Assembly (NCBI RefSeq): GCF_014203755.1
Contig: NZ_JACHJS010000001.1
Location: forward strand, 3,906,001 to 3,970,000
Reading direction: 5' to 3'
Source of the DNA: Saccharothrix violaceirubra
Lineage (GTDB): Bacteria; Actinomycetota; Actinomycetes; Mycobacteriales; Pseudonocardiaceae
Length of the DNA: 64,000 nt
Shown: positions 51,110-58,751 of the stretch, in pieces
Numbering within the stretch: position 1 is the first letter of the stretch
Layout of the letters: each line of letters opens with the position of its first letter
Translations under genes and position numbers: made by a program
The notes under the pieces: model-generated
Seen by the model: only the letters and a program-made list of their open reading frames with translations
Database searches by the model: none
Told to the model about the DNA's origin: nothing

Positions 51110-51697
51110 GTGCCCGCTTTCGAGGAGATCACCCGCCACCACGACGAGAACCCCGACGAGAACCCGTGGGTGCTGGGTCCACCCGCGCCCGAGACGGTCG
51201 CGCTGGTCCCGTACGACCCGGAGTGGCCGCGCCGGTACGAGGCCCTGGCCGCCGACATCCGGTCGGCACTGGGTGACGTGGTCCTGGACCTCGACCACAT
51301 CGGCTCGACGTCCGTCGAGGGCCTGGCGGCCAAGGACGTCGTCGACATCGACCTGACCGTGGCCGATCCGCGTGACGAGGACGCCTACGTGCCCGCGCTC
51401 GAACGCCTCGGCTACCTCCTGGTGATCCGGGAGCCGTCGTTCCACGAGCACCGGGCCCTGCGCCTGGACCGGCCCCGGGCCAACCTGCACGTGTTCGGCC
51501 CGGACTGCCCCGAGTCCATCCGCCACCGCATGTTCCGCGACTGGCTGCGCACCCACCCGGACGACCGGGGGCGGTACGAGGAGGCGAAGCGGGCGGCCAT
51601 TCCCGGCGGCGGCACCGTCATGGCCTACAACCTGCGGAAGGAGACCGTGATCCGCGAGATCTACGACCGCCTGTTCCGCGCGGCGGGCATGTTGTAG
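51110..51697 (+). CDS. GrpB/UPF0157 family protein
   Basis: About 195 residues. GrpB-family signature: 'VALVPYDPEWPRRYEALAAD', 'LDHIGSTSVEGLAAKDVVDI' and 'NLHVFGPDCPE'. These proteins have a nucleotidyltransferase-like fold with unproven activity. GTG 51110 follows nrdB by 43 bases; TTG 51101 is a longer alternative. Functional link to nrd is not evident. Confidence 0.88.
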   Translation: MPAFEEITRHHDENPDENPWVLGPPAPETVALVPYDPEWPRRYEALAADIRSALGDVVLDLDHIGSTSVEGLAAKDVVDIDLTVADPRDEDAYVPALERLGYLLVIREPSFHEHRALRLDRPRANLHVFGPDCPESIRHRMFRDWLRTHPDDRGRYEEAKRAAIPGGGTVMAYNLRKETVIREIYDRLFRAAGML

Positions 51698-51700
51698 CCG

Positions 51701-52084
51701 TCAGCGGACGCCGACGGTCTGGCGCTCGGGTTCGACGACCGCCACGACGCGGTCGAGGTCACGGGAGTAAGGGCCGCCGATGTACTTCTCGGCGATCCGG
51801 TCGACGATCGCCCACCCCGCCTCGCCGTCGAGCCACTCGACGACCCGGCCCCGGACGACCACGGGCTCGAACGGGTTGTCGGCGGGCGCGACCGACAGGG
51901 CGAGGCGGGGGTCTCGGCGCAGGTTGCGCGCTTTGCGGCTGGTCGGCCCGGTCAGGAAGACGATCCGGTCGTCGTGGACGCCGATCCACACCGGGACGGC
52001 GTGGGGCGACCCGTCGGGCAGCGTGGTGGCGAGGTGGGCGATCGGGGTGCCGTCGAGGACGCGGCGCACGGTCGGTTCGAGCAT
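51701..52084 (-). CDS. PPOX-class (F420/flavin-dependent) split-barrel oxidoreductase
   Basis: 127 residues of the pyridoxamine-oxidase-like family, with 'HLATTLPDGSPHAVPVWIGV' and 'TSRKARNLRRDPRLALSV'. Actinomycete members commonly use F420 or FMN to reduce or oxidise small molecules. It diverges from an HxlR-type regulator, which probably controls it through the palindrome in the 89-base gap. Confidence 0.85.
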   Translation of the reverse strand: MLEPTVRRVLDGTPIAHLATTLPDGSPHAVPVWIGVHDDRIVFLTGPTSRKARNLRRDPRLALSVAPADNPFEPVVVRGRVVEWLDGEAGWAIVDRIAEKYIGGPYSRDLDRVVAVVEPERQTVGVR

Positions 52085-52137
52085 GGGACCACTCCTTCGA
52101 AGTTCCTTCAAGAGACTCCACGACCGTAACAGGCAGA

Positions 52138-52173
52138 GTTCCCTGAGGGAACCCCAAGTTGTAGACTGGTGTC
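52138..52173 (+). promoter_or_regulatory. HxlR operator and leaderless promoter
   Basis: The perfect palindrome GTTCCC-TGA-GGGAAC (52138-52152) overlaps the -35 position. TAGACT (52162-52167) is a good -10, placing the transcript start at or next to the ATG at 52174. Autoregulation and control of the divergent PPOX gene are inferred. Confidence 0.6.
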
Positions 52174-52626
52174 ATGCAGCGCACGGACTTCGGCAGCATG
52201 GCGTGCTCGATCGCCCGCACGCTCGACGTCATCGGGGAACCCTGGTCACCGCTGATCCTGCGGGACGTGTGGGTCGGCCTCACCCGGTTCGAGCAGCTCC
52301 AGGCCGACCTGGGCATCTCCCGCAAGGTCCTGACCGAGCGGTTGAACCACCTCGTCGACCGCGGTGTACTCGACCGCCGACCGTACGACCGACGCCCCCG
52401 CTACGAGTACGTCCTGACCGACCGGGGCACCGAACTGGTCGACGTACTCATGGCCATGGCCCGCTGGGGCGACCGCTGGCTGGCCGGCGAGGCCGGACCA
52501 CCGGTGCTCTACCGCCACCACGCGTGCGGCGAGGTCGCCACCGTCGACCCGCGCTGTGCCCACTGCGGCGAACCGATGCACGCCGACAACGTCGACCTGC
52601 TGCCCGGCCCCGGCGCGACCGGATGA
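52174..52626 (+). CDS. HxlR-family winged-helix regulator
   Basis: 150 residues. HxlR pattern: 'CSIARTLDVIGEPWSPLILR', 'LGISRKVLTERLNHLVDRGV' and 'YDRRPRYEYVLTDRGTEL'. The C-terminus adds a zinc-ribbon-like 'HHACG...CAHCG'. The N-terminal Cys at residue 11 could be redox-sensing as in related quinone/aldehyde sensors. Its stop overlaps the next start (ATGA). Confidence 0.92.
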   Translation: MQRTDFGSMACSIARTLDVIGEPWSPLILRDVWVGLTRFEQLQADLGISRKVLTERLNHLVDRGVLDRRPYDRRPRYEYVLTDRGTELVDVLMAMARWGDRWLAGEAGPPVLYRHHACGEVATVDPRCAHCGEPMHADNVDLLPGPGATG

Positions 52627-52976
52627 GGAAGACCCCGCACGTCACCCTCCGCCCGTCGTGGTGCGTCGGCCCGCTCTGGATCAGGTGGAGCGAAGGGATC
52701 GCCGAGCCGCACGACGCCGACGAGGCCGCCGCCGTCCTTGGCTTGGACGACGACCTACGCGCCGCCATCACCGCGTGGGACGAACGCTTCCAGGCCACCT
52801 TCGACCCGACCTACCCACCCGACTCGGCTTTCCCGACATCGGAGGACGAAGCCGCCTGGCTGACCGAAGGACGGCGGCTGGCCCTGCGACTCCGTGCCGC
52901 ACTGCCGCACCTCTCCGTCGACCACGAGACGATCGGCGGCCGGGCGGTCCCACTGGATGAGGACACGCCTCTATAA
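52623..52976 (+). CDS. Hypothetical protein coupled to the HxlR regulator
   Basis: 117 residues of unknown family, acidic, rich in Trp/Asp ('WCVGPLWIRWSEGIAEPHDA'). The ATG overlaps the regulator stop. Its 3' end overlaps the convergent truncated HTH gene by six bases, near what looks like a deletion junction. Confidence 0.65.
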   Translation: MRKTPHVTLRPSWCVGPLWIRWSEGIAEPHDADEAAAVLGLDDDLRAAITAWDERFQATFDPTYPPDSAFPTSEDEAAWLTEGRRLALRLRAALPHLSVDHETIGGRAVPLDEDTPL

Positions 52977-53093
52977 AGCTGCCCTACACCGAGTCACGCC
53001 CATGGTCTTGGAGATGGCGTAGTCGCTGTGGTGGCCGGCGTCGCGCATGGCGCGGAGGAACTGGTCGGGACGCAGATGGATGGTGTGGGTCAT
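52971..53093 (-). pseudogene. Truncated helix-turn-helix protein
   Basis: 40 codons: 'LRPDQFLRAMRDAGHHSDYA', then 'SKTMGVTR' and an abrupt end. The text matches the first two helices of a phage-like HTH regulator, and the recognition helix and the rest are missing. The ATG overlaps the stop of the upstream gene, so this was the last gene of the operon. The break at about 52985 is probably a deletion or insertion junction. Confidence 0.6.
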
Positions 53094-54235
53094 GGGTGCT
53101 CCGGGGTTCGGGTGAGCAGGTCGATCAGGTCGGGGTTGTAGACGGCGCGGGCGTAGCGGCGGTGGTCGTAGGGGACGGCCAGGCCGAGGTCCAGGAACCG
53201 GTCGAGGATGTTGTGGGCGCTTTTGGCGCTCATGGGGTGTCGCCGGGCCAGGCCCGAGGCGGTGATCAGGCCGTGGGTGAGCAGGTCGCGCAGGGCCAGG
53301 TGGGACAGGCGCCCGGTGGGCAGCCGGGTGGCGAGGCGGCGGTGCAGGTGTTCGAGGTCGTGCAGGACGGTCACGGCGGTGTGGCAGGCCGCGGCGGTCG
53401 CCTCGGCGATCAGCCGGGTGAACCTTTCGGCCTCCGATGCCGTGCCGGCGGGTACGGCCGCGTCCTGGTCGGCGAGTGCTCCCAGGATCGGCAACCAGCG
53501 ACCGGACAGGTGTCGTGAGAGGTCGGCGGCCAGTGCCGTGCGGTGGGGGTGAGGGGTGGTCGGGCTCCGGTGGACGTGGCGGCACGCGATGTCGACCAGG
53601 TCGATGGGCGGGGACCGGGTCGAGGCCGCCGCGGTTGGGGTGAGGTAGGGAGCAAGGACGCGGTCGGCGAAGACGAGATGGTTTCCCGACGGGGCAAGGT
53701 CGTGGCGGAGGAACTCCAGCAGCGCGGCGTGAACCCCGTCCAGACGCGCCGAGTCCCGGGCCTCGCGCCACGACATCAGCCGCGCCCACGCGTCCGCGTG
53801 CGGTGACCGCGTGGCGGTGTGGTCCAACCACGCCAGCGCCTGCTCCGCACGCCCCACCGCCCGTGCCGTGTCAGGCCCGATCCCGTGAACGCACGGCGCC
53901 CGACGCGGGACGGGTTCGACCGGTTCCGCCCTGTCCCGGCCTGCACGGGGCAGGGCGGCGACGCCCGCGGTGATCCGCCGGACCTGGTCGTCGTCGGGCA
54001 GCGCGAGGTGGGCGAGTGCCGCGTAGTGCCGCGCTCCGGAGACACGGCCCGCACAGGCCAGGGTGTGGGCGATGACCGCGAGTCGCCGGGCGCCGTCGTG
54101 CTCGTCCAGGACGGGCAGGCCCGGCAGCCGGAAGGCGCGGTCGAGCGCGGCGCACCACCTCCTGCGGGCAAGGTCGATCCCGATTCTGGCCACCCGCGCG
54201 GTCTCGTCCGGGTGGACCGGTGGCGGCGGGCTCAC
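53090..54235 (-). CDS. Protein with Fic-like C-terminal winged helix, no Fic motif
   Basis: 381 residues. 'REARDSARLDGVHAALLEFL' (mid-protein) resembles the segment that precedes the Fic core. The C-terminal 100 residues ('DLLTHGLITASGLARRHPMS', 'ILDRFLDLGLAVPYDHRRYA') resemble the winged helix that ends many Fic proteins. The catalytic HPFx(D/E)GNGR motif is not present. It may be a Fic-fold relative used for regulation. GTG start overlaps the previous stop (GTGA). Confidence 0.5.
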   Translation of the reverse strand: MSPPPPVHPDETARVARIGIDLARRRWCAALDRAFRLPGLPVLDEHDGARRLAVIAHTLACAGRVSGARHYAALAHLALPDDDQVRRITAGVAALPRAGRDRAEPVEPVPRRAPCVHGIGPDTARAVGRAEQALAWLDHTATRSPHADAWARLMSWREARDSARLDGVHAALLEFLRHDLAPSGNHLVFADRVLAPYLTPTAAASTRSPPIDLVDIACRHVHRSPTTPHPHRTALAADLSRHLSGRWLPILGALADQDAAVPAGTASEAERFTRLIAEATAAACHTAVTVLHDLEHLHRRLATRLPTGRLSHLALRDLLTHGLITASGLARRHPMSAKSAHNILDRFLDLGLAVPYDHRRYARAVYNPDLIDLLTRTPEHP

Positions 54236-54618
54236 GATTCGTCCATTTCGGACTGGGCGACGGTGTGGAGGTCGAGTGCGGCGTCGAGCAGGCCGGGAAC
54301 GTGGGCGACGACCGAGGACCTGACCTGTCCGTCGGGCAGTCGACCCACGACCACGACCGCCGTCGTACCCCGTGCTTGCTCGGGAGGCCCGCCGGTTCGC
54401 CGGCGTTCGGAGGGCAACGGGATGCCCTCGGCTCGCCGCCAGGCGGTGTCGCAGGCGGTGCAGGTGGGCCAACACCCGTGCGGGTGGCGGGGCGGCGACG
54501 TGGACGGGGCAGTCACCGCCAGACCGCACAACGTCGCCCCGTCGGCCCCGGCCGCCAGCCCGACCGGGACGGCGTGCCGACCGCCGTCGTGGGGCAACCA
54601 CCGGAACCTGCGCGCCAC
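54232..54618 (-). CDS. Small CxxC-containing protein
   Basis: 128 residues. 'CTACDTAWRRAEGIPLPSER' has a CxxC pair and 'HPHGCWPTC' supplies further Cys/His, so a zinc-binding fold is likely. The rest is beta-strand-like. Function is unknown. It begins 34 bases after the 73-residue gene and is coupled to the Fic-like gene. Confidence 0.6.
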   Translation of the reverse strand: MARRFRWLPHDGGRHAVPVGLAAGADGATLCGLAVTAPSTSPPRHPHGCWPTCTACDTAWRRAEGIPLPSERRRTGGPPEQARGTTAVVVVGRLPDGQVRSSVVAHVPGLLDAALDLHTVAQSEMDES

Positions 54619-54652
54619 ACCGCCACCTCCCTCACGCCGTCGTCGGTACCGG

Positions 54653-54874
54653 TCAGGCCGGGACGTCCTGGTCGGGTTCGGGTGCGGCGAGGATGTCCAG
54701 GGCGATCGTGCAGCGGGTGGCGAGTTCGTGGGCGGCCCGGGGGCTCAGGACGAGGTCGATCTCGTTGCGGCCGAAGGCGATGCGGACCTCGTCGCCGACG
54801 ACCTCGTGCCGGATCGGGGTGGTGTCGCCGATCGCGGCGCACACGCTGGTGGGGATGGCCAGGACACTGTTCAT
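54653..54874 (-). CDS. Hypothetical 73-residue protein
   Basis: ATG follows GAGGAG at good spacing. The small, acidic beta-rich protein ('VVGDEVRIAFGRNEIDLVLS') has no recognised family. It is an operon member between the ATPase gene and the CxxC protein gene. Confidence 0.6.
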   Translation of the reverse strand: MNSVLAIPTSVCAAIGDTTPIRHEVVGDEVRIAFGRNEIDLVLSPRAAHELATRCTIALDILAAPEPDQDVPA

Positions 54875-54955
54875 CGAAGGAACTCCTCAATTCTGTTCGG
54901 AAAAAGAAAGGCGCGCGGGGACGCCACGTCGGAACGACGCTCGGCGGGGACCGGG

Positions 54956-55567
54956 TCAGGCGCGGGCCGGGTGGGTCAGGGCGTGCAGGACGTCCCGATG
55001 CGCTTGGTTCAGGGCGTGGTCGTGGCCGTCGGCGTGCAGCAGCCGGTGCGGCAGCGCGAACTCGTCGAGCACCACCCCGAGGTGGTGGTCGACCAGCAGT
55101 CGGAACTCCGCGTCGGTGTCCCGGGGTTTGTCGACGCCCAACGGGATGCCGGGGTCGACCACGGTGCGGTAGAGCAGGTCGTAGTGGCGGCTGTGGTCAA
55201 CCACCAGCCGGTGCAACCGGGCCGTCACCTCGGGGTCGGAGGTCTCGCACCGGTCCGCCAGGGCGGCGCGGTAGTAGCCCAGCGCGTCGGGGACGGGCCG
55301 GTCGACCAAGAGGACGTCGCAGTGGGGCCAGGCGGCGAGTTCGTCGCTGACGCCCCGGGTGACGATCCACAGCGTGGAGGCCCAGGTGTGGTTGCGCAGG
55401 ATCGGCAACCCCGCCCGCTGCGCCTGCTCACCCAGATCCGCCACCGTCGACACCTGCACCCCGTCCCGCCGGAGGTCGTGCGCCAGGCGGGCCAGGAACG
55501 TGCTCTTGCCCGTCGAATGCGTCCCCAACACACCCAGCACCACGGGCCGTTCCACGAGGTCGGTCAC
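54956..55567 (-). CDS. P-loop ATPase, NadR/kinase-like
   Basis: 203 residues. Walker A 'GVLGTHSTGKSTFLARLAHD' is at about residues 13-32, with a Walker B-like 'HCDVLLVDRPVPDALGYYRA' containing the Asp-Arg typical of NadR-type and nucleoside-monophosphate-kinase-like enzymes. It probably phosphorylates a small molecule or nucleotide. The GTG start overlaps the exonuclease stop (GTGA). Confidence 0.8.
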   Translation of the reverse strand: MTDLVERPVVLGVLGTHSTGKSTFLARLAHDLRRDGVQVSTVADLGEQAQRAGLPILRNHTWASTLWIVTRGVSDELAAWPHCDVLLVDRPVPDALGYYRAALADRCETSDPEVTARLHRLVVDHSRHYDLLYRTVVDPGIPLGVDKPRDTDAEFRLLVDHHLGVVLDEFALPHRLLHADGHDHALNQAHRDVLHALTHPARA

Positions 55568-56163
55568 CACAACCCGACCTCCGACTCCTCCACGGGAAGG
55601 GGCACGGCGGCCAGTTCCACCACCCGCTCCCACGACAACCCCTGGACCAGCAGCAGGAACACCCGCCACGTACTCCACACGTCCGCGCCCGCCCGATGCG
55701 CCCGCCCCTCGGGTTCGATCCCGGCGTGGGCGGTCAACGCCTCCAACGAGTGCGAGGACAGGTCCGGCCACACCCGACGCGCCAGGCGCAACGTGTCCAA
55801 CACCAGCGTGGGACGCCACGCGGGCAGGTGCGCGGCCAGCACCTTCCGGTCGACCGGGGCGTTGTGCGCGACCACCACCCGGTCCCGCACCCAGCCCAGC
55901 ACCTCCGGCCCGACCCCGTGCCACAACGGTTTGCCGGCCACCTGCACGTCGGTGATCCCGTGCACCCGCCGCGCGTGCACCCCGATCGGCCGACCCGGAT
56001 TCACCAACCACGACCGCACATCTTTTGCGGCGACCGGACCGTCGACCGGCAACACAGCGATCTCCACGATCCCCGGTGGCGAACCCCCGTCCCCCTCCAG
56101 GTCCAGCACCACCAACCGCCGGTCCCGCAACACCTCCGGCAGCTCCTCCTCAGGTCCGTTCAT
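55564..56163 (-). CDS. DEDD-family 3'-5' exonuclease
   Basis: 199 residues. Exo I 'LVVLDLEGDGG' (Asp, Glu), Exo II 'VVVAHNAPVDRKVL' (Asp) and Exo III 'HRAGADVWSTW' (His, Asp) give a complete DEDDh set, with 'HSLEALTAHAGI' in the usual place. It degrades DNA or RNA from 3' ends. It is too short to be a polymerase epsilon subunit with extra domains. ATG overlaps the radical SAM stop (ATGA). Confidence 0.88.
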   Translation of the reverse strand: MNGPEEELPEVLRDRRLVVLDLEGDGGSPPGIVEIAVLPVDGPVAAKDVRSWLVNPGRPIGVHARRVHGITDVQVAGKPLWHGVGPEVLGWVRDRVVVAHNAPVDRKVLAAHLPAWRPTLVLDTLRLARRVWPDLSSHSLEALTAHAGIEPEGRAHRAGADVWSTWRVFLLLVQGLSWERVVELAAVPLPVEESEVGLW

Positions 56164-57347
56164 GACGCACTCCTCGCCGCCGAAGGCCACCCCAGGTCCG
56201 CCCGGCCGTGTCGACGACGGTGATGCGGCCTGGCCGCGTCGTGGACCTGGAACCCCAACCGGTGCTGGATCGGATACCGCGCCTGTTCGTCCAGCCCCTC
56301 CACCACCACGGCGCGGTCGCCCACCTCCACCAACCGACCACCCGCCGCCTCCACCAACCCGGCCGCCACGTCCGGGTCCGGCCGCCGCCAGACCCCCGCA
56401 CACCGGTCGAGCTGCGCGACCGGGCAGATGTCGCACAACTCCCGCACCCCGTAGTGCCCGTTGTAGTCCGGCAGGCCGTGCGCGTAGGCCACCGCGCACG
56501 AGGTCTTGCGGAACACCGCCGCCGCATCACCCGGCCCCGCCGCCACCGCGCCCAGAACCCGGGCCTCCAGATCCTCGGGCATGATCTTGCGCCGCGCCAC
56601 CTCCCCGTACGGCTCCGGCAGGCCGTGCGCCCGGTAGTAGTCCCGGATCTCGTCCCGGAAGAACAACCCCGTGAACACCGTCGCGTGCGCGAACCGCCCC
56701 AACTCCGCACCCCGCGCGAGGTGGACCTCCGAGTCGTTCAACCCCGGCACCACCGGCCGCCAGTAGTGCACCACCCGATACCGCCGCGCGTGCGCGAACA
56801 GGGTCTTCAACGACGTCTCCGCCACCCCGGAGTCCACCGGCTCCACCCGGTCATCGTCGATCCCCGACCACGTCACCAACACCGTCACCTTCAGATGCCG
56901 CAACGAGTTCAACACCGCACAATCCTCCGGACCGACCCGCCACCGGGTGATCACCAACACGTGGTTGGTCAACCCCAACACGTCCAACGCCCGCAACACC
57001 GCGAACAGATGCGGCTTCACCACCGGCAACATCGGATCGGTCGCCCGGTTCAACAACTGCACCGGCGTCACATCCGGCACGAACGACCCGTGCCCGGTCA
57101 ACAACCCCACCGCAGCCTCGTCCGACACCACCGCCCGCGGCACCTTCATCCCGAAATTCCCGAACAGATGCCGCACGCAGTACCCGCAATCCAACGGACA
57201 CCCCACGATCCAGTTCAGACTCAACCCCGACTTCCGATACTCCACCACCTCAGTCAAATCCGACCGCATGCCCGAAAGTTCCCGATCGTCCAACAACCGC
57301 ACACCACGAACCGACGACCCTTCACCACCGTCCACCACGACCTCCAA
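56160..57347 (-). CDS. Radical SAM protein, spore-photoproduct-lyase-like
   Basis: 395 residues. The 4Fe-4S motif CxxxCxxC is 'IVGCPLDCGYCVRHLFG' (about residues 48-64), in the pattern of the SPL-like branch. A C-terminal Cys group ('TSCAVAYAHG', 'ELCDICPVAQLDRC') may bind a second cluster. It generates a 5'-deoxyadenosyl radical to act on an unknown substrate. The first gene of a coupled operon with an exonuclease and a kinase-like ATPase, which suggests a nucleic acid or nucleotide substrate. Confidence 0.85.
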   Translation of the reverse strand: MEVVVDGGEGSSVRGVRLLDDRELSGMRSDLTEVVEYRKSGLSLNWIVGCPLDCGYCVRHLFGNFGMKVPRAVVSDEAAVGLLTGHGSFVPDVTPVQLLNRATDPMLPVVKPHLFAVLRALDVLGLTNHVLVITRWRVGPEDCAVLNSLRHLKVTVLVTWSGIDDDRVEPVDSGVAETSLKTLFAHARRYRVVHYWRPVVPGLNDSEVHLARGAELGRFAHATVFTGLFFRDEIRDYYRAHGLPEPYGEVARRKIMPEDLEARVLGAVAAGPGDAAAVFRKTSCAVAYAHGLPDYNGHYGVRELCDICPVAQLDRCAGVWRRPDPDVAAGLVEAAGGRLVEVGDRAVVVEGLDEQARYPIQHRLGFQVHDAARPHHRRRHGRADLGWPSAARSAS

Positions 57348-57414
57348 TCCCGAATCCGGCGACAGCGATCATTCAATCCGGGCGCGCTATGATCGGGCAG
57401 GGTCAACCATGCTG

Positions 57415-57453
57415 TTGCCCCCGGTTTGCCCCCAGCAATCAGCAGTTGCCCCC
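57415..57453. repeat. Three direct TTGCCCCC repeats in the divergent region
   Basis: TTGCCCCC occurs at 57415, 57426 and 57446, spaced 11 and 20 bases, so all lie on nearly the same face of the helix. They sit between the radical SAM gene (minus) and the HTH regulator (plus, start 57474). A TATGAT (57388-57393) upstream is a possible -10. They are likely regulator binding sites. Confidence 0.55.
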
Positions 57454-57473
57454 ACTTCGCGCAGGCGGTCACC

Positions 57474-58751
57474 GTGAACGACGACCAGATCCCACCGGCA
57501 CCCGAAAGCGCAGGCGAGGAACTCGCCCGACAGATCCGACAACGCCGCGACCAGGCAGGACTCAGCCAGCCGAAGCTCGCCCGCATGATCGGCTACACCC
57601 GCCAGTACATCTCCAGAGCCGAACGCCCCAACCACAACCTGCCGTCGATCGACCTGGTCAGGGCCCTCGACGCCGCCCTCGACGCTCGCGGAGCACTGAT
57701 GTCGCTTCGCGAGAAAGCCAAGAAAGAACGCACCAACCTGCACATGCAGAACGGTGCGAACGGGTCGGATTTGCTTCATACCGGCGACCCGTCGACCGAT
57801 TCCCAAGATGCATTCGATCTGGAGACCCGGCCACGCTGGCGAGTCGGTCACTCGGAAGTGGCCCACGTCCGATTGATGACCAGCGCTCTGGCAGCCAGTG
57901 AGAACCTCTACGGCGGCGGAATGTCCGGCGAGGTCGCGTCCGCGCAACTGCGTTCGGCCCGCCGACTGCTCGACGCCTCTGCCACCCCGGCCATCCGCGC
58001 CGAACTGTTCGAAGCCGTCGGGAACCTCGCGAGCGTCGTGGGCTACGCCGCCTTCGACATCGGCGACCACACCACAGCCCGCCGGTGCTTCGACTTCAGT
58101 CTGTCCTGCGCGGACGAAGCAGGATCATGGGAACTGCGCGCCGCGACCCTGGCCGACCTGGCACGCCACTCCACCTACCGTGGAGACTTCGACAACGCGC
58201 TCACCTCAATAGAGTTGGCCCACGTCCGCGCCGACCGGCTCACCTTGACCACGCGGGCGATGATCGGCTCCATCCGCGCACGGCTACTCGCGTTCACCGA
58301 CCGACACAACGAGGCCAAGACCCAACTCACCCACGCGGACGACTGCTTTGCCGACCGACACCTGGACCCGATCCCGGCGTGGATGACCTACTACGACGAA
58401 GCGGAACACGCGGGAAGCACCTCCCGGACGGCCACTGCCCTCGCACTCACGACCGGCGAACCGGACGACGCCTTCCACCGCCTGGAGACCGCAGTCTCCC
58501 GATACACGGACGCGTATCCCCGCTCACGAACCTTTGCACGGCTACAACTCGCGACACTGCACATGAGGATCGGAGACCCGCGCGAAGCCGCCGCGCTCGG
58601 ACGCGCGGCACTTCCCGATGCGACGACCATCCGTTCACGCCGCATCGCCGATGAACTGGGTGCCCTCCGCGAGACCGCCCGGCGCCACCAGGTCATCACC
58701 GAGGTAGCGGAGTTGGCAGAGGCACTGGACACGATGGACCATGACTTCTGA
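57474..58751 (+). CDS. XRE-type regulator with TPR-like C-terminal domain
   Basis: 425 residues. A helix-turn-helix at about 18-75 ('IRQRRDQAGLSQPKLARMIG', 'TRQYISRAERPNHNLPSIDL') is followed by about 300 residues of tandem helical repeats, with 'FDIGDHTTARRCFDFSLSCA' as one clear unit, of the tetratricopeptide sort used for peptide or protein sensing. GTG at 57474 is chosen because the conserved part begins soon after. It probably controls the divergent operon. Overlaps the next gene by 11 bases. Confidence 0.85.
   Translation: MNDDQIPPAPESAGEELARQIRQRRDQAGLSQPKLARMIGYTRQYISRAERPNHNLPSIDLVRALDAALDARGALMSLREKAKKERTNLHMQNGANGSDLLHTGDPSTDSQDAFDLETRPRWRVGHSEVAHVRLMTSALAASENLYGGGMSGEVASAQLRSARRLLDASATPAIRAELFEAVGNLASVVGYAAFDIGDHTTARRCFDFSLSCADEAGSWELRAATLADLARHSTYRGDFDNALTSIELAHVRADRLTLTTRAMIGSIRARLLAFTDRHNEAKTQLTHADDCFADRHLDPIPAWMTYYDEAEHAGSTSRTATALALTTGEPDDAFHRLETAVSRYTDAYPRSRTFARLQLATLHMRIGDPREAAALGRAALPDATTIRSRRIADELGALRETARRHQVITEVAELAEALDTMDHDF

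Noticed and set aside
57415..57453. CRISPR or replication iterons
   Set aside because: Only three 8-base repeats without spacers of constant length and without a replication gene. Regulator sites are more likely.
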